Shown here piece by piece: positions 58,422 to 64,000 of a DNA stretch of 64,000 bases. A program made the position numbers and the translations under genes. The stretch comes from Bradysia coprophila (taxonomy: Eukaryota; Arthropoda; Insecta; Diptera; Sciaridae), in assembly GCF_014529535.1 (NCBI RefSeq), contig NW_023503375.1, positions 3,097,620-3,161,619 of the forward strand. The letters run 5' to 3'. Below the pieces are notes generated by a model. That model saw only the letters and a list, made by a program, of their open reading frames with translations, was not told the origin of the DNA and did not search any database. Positions within the stretch are counted from its first letter, which is position 1; every line of letters begins with the position of its first letter.

Positions 58422-60080
58422 ATGGTCGGAAAAATTTGTAGGTTGAAAATATCTCTTTTGCGATTAATTTCCATTAAAAATTGTCACGTTGTAACAGTTT
58501 TTCTTCTGAGTGCATTGCATTTATTCGTTGGAAAGACCGTAGCGTTTTACAATTTCGCACTATGTGACAGACAGATTCGACTATATGCTGGTCAATCCAG
58601 ATCTTTACGTTCACCTTATTGGCCAGCGGGTTTCATGCCCGGCTCATCATGCCGATACAGTATACAGGCCCCAATTGACTATCAAATTCAGGTCACATGC
58701 AAAATCGATTTTATGGACGTAAATATTTACGTGAAGCAGAAATCGTTGCACTCATAACATAATCTTTACTTTCACTCAGCCCTATCAGGATGGAAGCTGT
58801 GCGTCGGGAAAGTTTTACATAGCTGAGGATGGCAACAGGGATATTACTTCCACTCAACCTATTTGTGGTACAACTACAACTTCCAGAAGTTCGTTAGGAA
58901 ATAAGCTGACCCTGGGTAATATTATCTGTGAATTTTCAGCATAAATGGCTATAATATTCTGAATGCACAGCCTACACCAGTGACTACTATTACAGCGGTC
59001 TATATGATTGCCAACTGACGGCAGTATGTGACTGCGGCTGGGGTTTGAATGTTAGTTAAACACTTAAAATAATCTGCAAGTGTTAACCGAAACGAAATGA
59101 TCAATTTAGAGCAGAATAGTTGGAGGACAAGAAACCGCTCCGAACGAATTTCCGTCGACGGCAGCTTTAGTTTCTACAACTTTTGAAGCTTTGTTTTGTG
59201 GCGCAACTATAGGTATATGCAAAGGTAGTTGTAGTTCACTTTTTCATTTTTCCTATTTTACAGTATCTTCGCGATATGTTGTAACAGCAGCACATTGTTT
59301 ACGTAAAACAAACCCTACTGAGACCGCAGTTTTAGTGGGAGATCACGACTTAACCACTGGTATTTGGAATATTAATAATGCTTCCCTTATCGTTTCATTG
59401 CACCGAAAGTTTTTCAGGCCGAGATACGCTGGAAGCAAAACTTTACCAAGTTCTCGAGTACATTGAACATGCGGCCTACAATAACGAAACAAAAGTGAAC
59501 GACATTGGTTTAGTAAGAACTATTCTGCCTATGGTTTGGTCTCGTGGTGTTGGACCTGTTTGTCTTCCATTTTATTATGCGAATGCTGATTTTAGTGGTG
59601 TAGATGTCATTGGGACTGGATGGGGACTTACTGAATTTGGAGGAAAGAAATCGGATTATTTACAAAAGGTGGACCTTACAGTTCTTAAAAATAGTGACCC
59701 TTCATGTCAGAGAACATATCCGACGATCCAAGATTCTCAGATGTGCACATACAAAGAAGGAAAGGACACATGCCAAGTAAGTTCTGTCGAAAATTATCGT
59801 TGAGGTGTCAAGATGGAACATTTAAGTTTTAATGTTGAGGTAGGTCTGTAACTGGATGAGCTTTTATGACAAAAAAACAAACAAATATTTTCAGTACGAT
59901 TCGGGTGGCGGGCTTTACTACAGTGGATTGACTGGCTCGAGAAAGTTTCTGGTCGCACAAGTAAGTCTTGGAGAAGGATGTGGCGGCAACTCGCCCTCGT
60001 TAAATACGAGAATAACAAGTTATTTGGACTGGATTGAGAAGGAGACAAAAACTACTTTATGTCGTCGTACAATAGAGTAA
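58422..60080 (+). CDS. CUB-domain trypsin-like serine protease (gene E)
   Basis: Eight exons: 58422-58437, 58498-58718, 58780-58915, 58971-59050, 59110-59212, 59264-59359, 59418-59776, 59895-60080; 398 residues. The 60-bp first intron is not needed to keep the frame open, but removing it turns a long odd N-terminus into a clean signal peptide (MVGKIFFLLSALHLFVG) and restores the same phase-1 junction and 221-bp exon as gene D. The CUB domain contains CDRQIRLYAGQSRSLRSPYW, SCRYSIQAP, PICG and VCDCGW. The protease begins SR|IVGGQE; His in TAAHCL, Asp in VNDIGL, Ser in DSGGG (Pro198 replaced by Gly), Asp189 in KDTCQ; residue 193 is Tyr. AATAAA signals follow at about 60103-60117. Confidence 0.9.
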
Positions 60081-60222
60081 TACCTGACTATGACAAAGAC
60101 AATTTCTTTAATAAAAATAAATCATCAGCTGGCGTCATTCCTACCACTAAACATAACAAAGCAGAATAAGAAAAACCAAAATCAAACTAACGTTCTCTAC
60201 AGTTCACTGTCTGTCCTACCAC

Positions 60223-60318
60223 CAGTGCCTATATTCTCGAAAATATTTTTGCGAAAATTCACGAAAATTTTAGAAATTTGAGAAAGTTTTTGAAAATATT
60301 TTCTTGAATATAGGCACT
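60223..60318. repeat. Small hairpin element
   Basis: AGTGCCTATATTC and GAATATAGGCACT bound 96 bases of AAAATATTTT-like sequence. Confidence 0.7.
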
Positions 60319-60319
60319 G

Positions 60320-60998
60320 CTTACCACTCATCAGTGAAATAATACCTACAGCAACACTCACCTCAAAATAGTAAGTGAGAAATTCGTGTCTTTGGTTGTG
60401 TTTCTTAAATTCCAACAGTTCCACTTCTGACAACACTCCAAACACTCTGTGCTGCGCACATTACGACAGTTTTCTCACTCTACGATTGCGTCTACATTAA
60501 ATCAACAGTTATACACTTAGGGAATCTTGAAACATATGAAAAGTGTGGAACGTGGAACATGTAGAACTAAGTAAAACAGAAAGTATAGTTGCTAAGTCTT
60601 TTGAGGTGGTTGTAGATGAAGTTGCGTCGTAAAATTCATTAAATAAAAGCAGAAAAACAGAAAAAACCCTTCTATTCTGAGAAGTATTCAATACAAGTCC
60701 AATTATTAATCTTCTGTAGAACTCACTGTGGGTGCTAAGACACGGCAAGAAGAAAGAGACGATTGCTGTTTGCAACCTCGTCCTAAGATTTCACGATATA
60801 ACAAAGTCAACAAACATTTTTAAATTTCAAATGCAAAGTCGCACTGAGACCACTACTAGGTAGATGGATGATCTTAAATAAGTGATAACGCCCGCAACTG
60901 CGAGAAACATTACAAAACTTAATCGTTTTATTGTAACAGCTTCAAGTAGTAGATAACAAATAAATTAAATTCAAAAATAAATAATTTCAACAATACAA
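60320..60998. other. Intergenic 3' region
   Basis: Nothing recognised; includes the likely 3' UTR of the F-box-type gene. Confidence 0.4.
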
Positions 60999-62383
60999 TC
61001 ACAACCCATCCCGTACATTAACTGTAGCTCGGCGAAACTGTTTATCTGACAGCATTGACCACTGTTTCCCCAAAATTTTCGACACCTCCCTTTCCGTTAA
61101 CTCGTACGATCGCGATGTAACTTTCAACCATCGATAAAATTCCTCACTCCATTCCGGATTCCGTGGCCAATCACATCGGATGATGACTGCATTTCGTCGA
61201 ACATAAAATGTACGTAAATTGTGCCCGGTTCTGGCAAGCAGTAGTACAGTAGCTGTAGACACTTTTTCGCGTACCAACAAGTTGGTTAGATGCGGACACT
61301 GTCTGACCATCAACAGCAATAGACTGTCGGCTCTTGTGTGAAACGATTTCGAACTGATGAAGCGCGGTAGACTTTCATGGCCGTATGTGTTCAATGTTGA
61401 TTTATATGCATCGACGGTGCGTAGTAGAACGGTTGAATTGATCTGGAAACATGTTAGGATACAGTCAGTATATGGTTGTTGAATAATGTTTCTGACGAAG
61501 ATCAACCCCTTTCAAAGCGTATTAAGTGGGATCGGTTAAAGTGATAAAAGCTAATTGCAAAAGGAAAAATTCCATTGGTAAATCCAGGACGCTGTGGAAA
61601 TGTTTTCCGCTATTACAATCAAAGAGAAAATAACCAGGAAAACGAGTTTCCCAAGTGGATAGACTGTCGAAAGTAATTTAGAATCCGTGAGCTTTGCTTG
61701 CATGTAAAATTGCTTAAGAAAATCTATGTTGAAATTATGCATAAGCGGTAGCTGTATTAATAAAGCCTCTAATCGCTTATTAACCAACCCAGAAATCCGA
61801 TTACCTAACTTGTACGGATTTAGTCGAATGTGATTCCATTCTTCACACAATTTCAACATGATAATAGGTATTTATCAATCCTCTGGTTTATTTATCTATT
61901 ATCACAGTTAACATTTACATTTTCACTCCAAATACCGTCAGCAGACATAAACCATTTTATGTTCCCCATAATTTACTCATATTATAATACACGTGTCTTT
62001 GCAACGTTCATCCCCATCCGACACTATACATATAGAACGTTAAGTATACAAATTTCGCTTTCGCAACATTCTCGCTAATTTATGTGCCGACTTAAAAAGA
62101 CTTAAAGGCATACCTGTGTTTTCGGTGTTTGATACATGATACTGTAAACTGGTGCCTCCGGCTGTATTAAGACTTCTTCGTCTTTAGTTGATTCAACACG
62201 TAAATGTACACACAAATTGGAATTATCTCGTTTCACAATTCGCCAAGCCTTTGCGCTGCAAGGTGCTATGCATATAGACGATGGTGTGTACCGATTTTGT
62301 AGTAAATGTAAATGGCGTATTCGGGAATCGGCTAATAGAATTAGAACGTCGTCATCGATATTTTGTGGAGATATAACGAGTAT
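60999..62383 (-). CDS. F-box/LRR-type protein, C-terminal exons (FBXO33/39-like)
   Basis: Two minus-strand exons, 62383-62114 and 61442-60999, join in phase 0 (CAG|GTATGC donor, TTTCCAG acceptor) to give about 237 residues ending at a stop. They read ILVISPQNIDDDVLILLADS, HLHLLQNRYTP, AKAWRIVKRDN, HLRVES, then YKSTLNTYGHESLPRF, LLMVRQCPHLTNLLVRE, FYVRRNAVIIRCDWPRNPEW and YELTEREVS. This matches my memory of insect F-box proteins of the FBXO33/FBXO39 type, in which leucine-rich repeats recruit substrates to an SCF ubiquitin ligase. The assignment to that subfamily is not certain. The N-terminal F-box exons are not seen; they should lie at higher coordinates. The intron (61443-62113) holds another open minus-strand stretch (61859-61551) of unknown status. 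Confidence 0.7.
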
Positions 62384-62740
62384 CTGAAAATGGGTAATAA
62401 CGTGTCTCAGTTATTTACTTTACGCCATCAGTTAATTGGTTTTCAAAATTTAAGTCTAGTCGAAGTTTTAACTATAGTGTATAAGGGCGAAAATTTTCCG
62501 AACCGACTGATTACAGATGACTGTTAATCAATTATAACGACATAATATGTGGGCAGTACACGGACTCATGCTCTTTTAGTATACAAAATGTACGTTAAAT
62601 CAAATGAAATAAAAGATTTTGTAGTAAACACTAAACTAAAAAGAAAATTTTAACAACAGAAGTAATAGATTTGTTGGAATGTATGTTTGTATATCATGTT
62701 GGACTGTTGGCACTGACAAAATGTATGTTAAATTCAATGA

Positions 62741-63059
62741 AGTAATAGTTATTTATGTAACAAGAATCGTATGGAGGTATATTATCGTACTAGACGTCAG
62801 ATCCGAGGCGAAGACGAGGATTACAAGACATCGTGTGCAATAATATACCAGCATACGATTCGTGCTGCATGCAACGTTTTATGCAATGAAGAAAGTCACA
62901 TAAATACCGAAGATAATCTTGGTGTGACTTCAGTAACACGTGGCACTAGTGCGATAAAACGCCTTGCAAATCCTTTATCACACTAGTACGATAAAATGCG
63001 TTCATACGACATTGCACAGAGGCGGCGTAAGTAACAAATATCATCACTGAATTGAATAA
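62741..63059 (+). mobile_element. Palindromic element of TAACTTACGCCGCC family, copy c
   Basis: Starts AATAGTTATTTATGTAACAA, contains GATCCGAGGCGAAGACGAGG and ATTGCACAGAGGCGGCGTAA and ends ATCATCACTGAATTG. Copies a and b are at 27151 and 27505. Confidence 0.85.
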
Positions 63060-63504
63060 AAGATATTAAACTCTAAACCGAAAAGAAATCTTTAACAACA
63101 GAAGTAATAGATTTTTTGATTATATCGTGTTGAAACCTATTGCCTACCCATTGACAGAGACAGTATGAACAATTAAATTATAATCAGCTTAAGTAGTGAT
63201 TACAAAGACTTATATGAAATTCATGCAGATATGATACCATTTTTCGGAGTGTCTCGTGGGAATATAACTTTGATTACATCCCCATTTACGCTGACAAATT
63301 TTCGTAATTGCGTTCGATGTTTCAAAAATCTTAGTGACAAAATTGACGTTCTTTAATCTAAATAATTATGAGCAAGTCAAGAGATATGACCCCAAGCATT
63401 ATGCTTTTTTGTTATATTCACATGAGAAACAAAAAATATTATCAGTCCTTACTCAGACTCAGATACTTTAATCTCAGTCTTTTAGCAATCGTATAACAAG
63501 TGAG

Positions 63505-64000
63505 ATGTTTTCCATCAGAATAATATTGTTGATCATAGTCAGTGTGGCAGCAGAAAATGCCTACGAGGACTGTATCTACTTCGATAAAGGTAGTGGATTT
63601 GTTAAGTTGTCTCCATTGGTTTCCAATGAATTGCCCGTGAAACTTCGTATGCAAGTTAAGGCGTACAATTGTGACGATATTTCAATGACGGTGTACATTG
63701 GAAACAAATACAAATTTAACACACCAACTCAAGGCTCGTTTATGACAATTGGCTACAGCATTAGCGATTATGGAATTAATGATCCTTGTAACGGCCTATG
63801 GCACAATGGTATTTTAATTGTTTTATATTGACGTCAGTGTAGCTAAAAATTTTCCGTTTTTCGTTTTCTGAAGCTATGCTGGATTTAAATGAGAAAGAAC
63901 CACTGTTTCACTGGAGTAAGTGTGAAAAAAGAAAGAGAAGAAAATCTCATCACAAACCTTATTTTCACCTTAGACGACCAAACGTTTTATCGCGCCGATT
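63505..64000 (+). CDS. Secreted protein of unknown family, 5' part
   Basis: Exons 63505-63808, 63874-63915 and 63974 to the window end, all with phase-1 junctions (G|GTATTT, A|GTAAGT donors; TTCTGAAG and CACCTTAG acceptors). It begins with a signal peptide (MFSIRIILLIIVSVAAENA). The mature part reads YEDCIYFDKGSGFVKLSP, VKLRMQVKAYNCDDISMTV, YSISDYGINDPC, then LDLNEKEPLFHW and continues NDQTFYRAD. I do not recognise the family; small secreted protein with few cysteines. The gene starts on the opposite strand to the F-box-type gene, whose missing 5' exons may lie beyond or overlap it. Confidence 0.7.

Overview
The window reads as an AT-rich, repeat-loaded stretch of an insect nuclear genome, most likely a fly (Diptera, perhaps a nematoceran). 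This is inferred from small genes with 60-700 bp introns, canonical GT-AG junctions, TATA/TCAGT-type promoters, and dipteran-style families: a DUF1091 secreted protein, an NPC2-type lipid-binding protein, CUB-domain trypsin-like proteases, RTE-like LINEs and many palindromic MITEs. Species is not determinable by eye. Exon joins below were worked out by hand from reading frame, splice signals and comparison between paralogues.

Layout. 1-7.7 kb: two copies in direct tandem of a 5'-truncated RTE-like LINE plus a downstream palindrome and a ~150-bp tandem repeat; the left copy is riddled with small indels. 8.3-9.3 kb: two-exon DUF1091 gene (+). 9.8-11.1 kb: MITEs and a tRNA-like sequence. 11.37-12.04 kb: three-exon NPC2 gene (-) with a clear TATA + initiator. 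12.5-15.46 kb: large fold-back structure with 1.16-kb arms. 15.5-19 kb: sparse MITEs and a possible SINE. 19.0-21.9 kb: inverted duplication of a LINE 3' end and its flank, enclosing a decayed LINE with a nested hAT-type MITE. 22-32.5 kb: no convincing gene, many inverted repeats.

32.6-60.1 kb holds a cluster of five same-strand serine protease genes (A-E, starts at 32594, 39201, 44742, 49420, 58422). A, C, D and E are secreted CUB-plus-trypsin-like proteins of about 390-405 residues; B has lost the CUB domain. All keep His/Asp/Ser and trypsin-type Asp189, yet all replace oxyanion-hole Gly193. Intron positions split them into two lineages (A/B/C and D/E). Between them lie MITEs, minisatellites and an inverted repeat whose arms both keep an open reading frame. 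61.0-62.4 kb: C-terminal exons of an F-box/LRR-type gene (-). 63.5-64.0 kb: 5' exons of an unrecognised secreted protein (+), cut by the window end.

The proteases, the DUF1091 protein and the NPC2 protein are all predicted to be secreted; the cluster looks like a locally expanded extracellular protease family (digestive, haemolymph or salivary use cannot be told apart from sequence). Nothing here looks like a prokaryotic defence or operon system; the most unusual content is the density and nesting of palindromic elements and the residue-193 pattern of the proteases.
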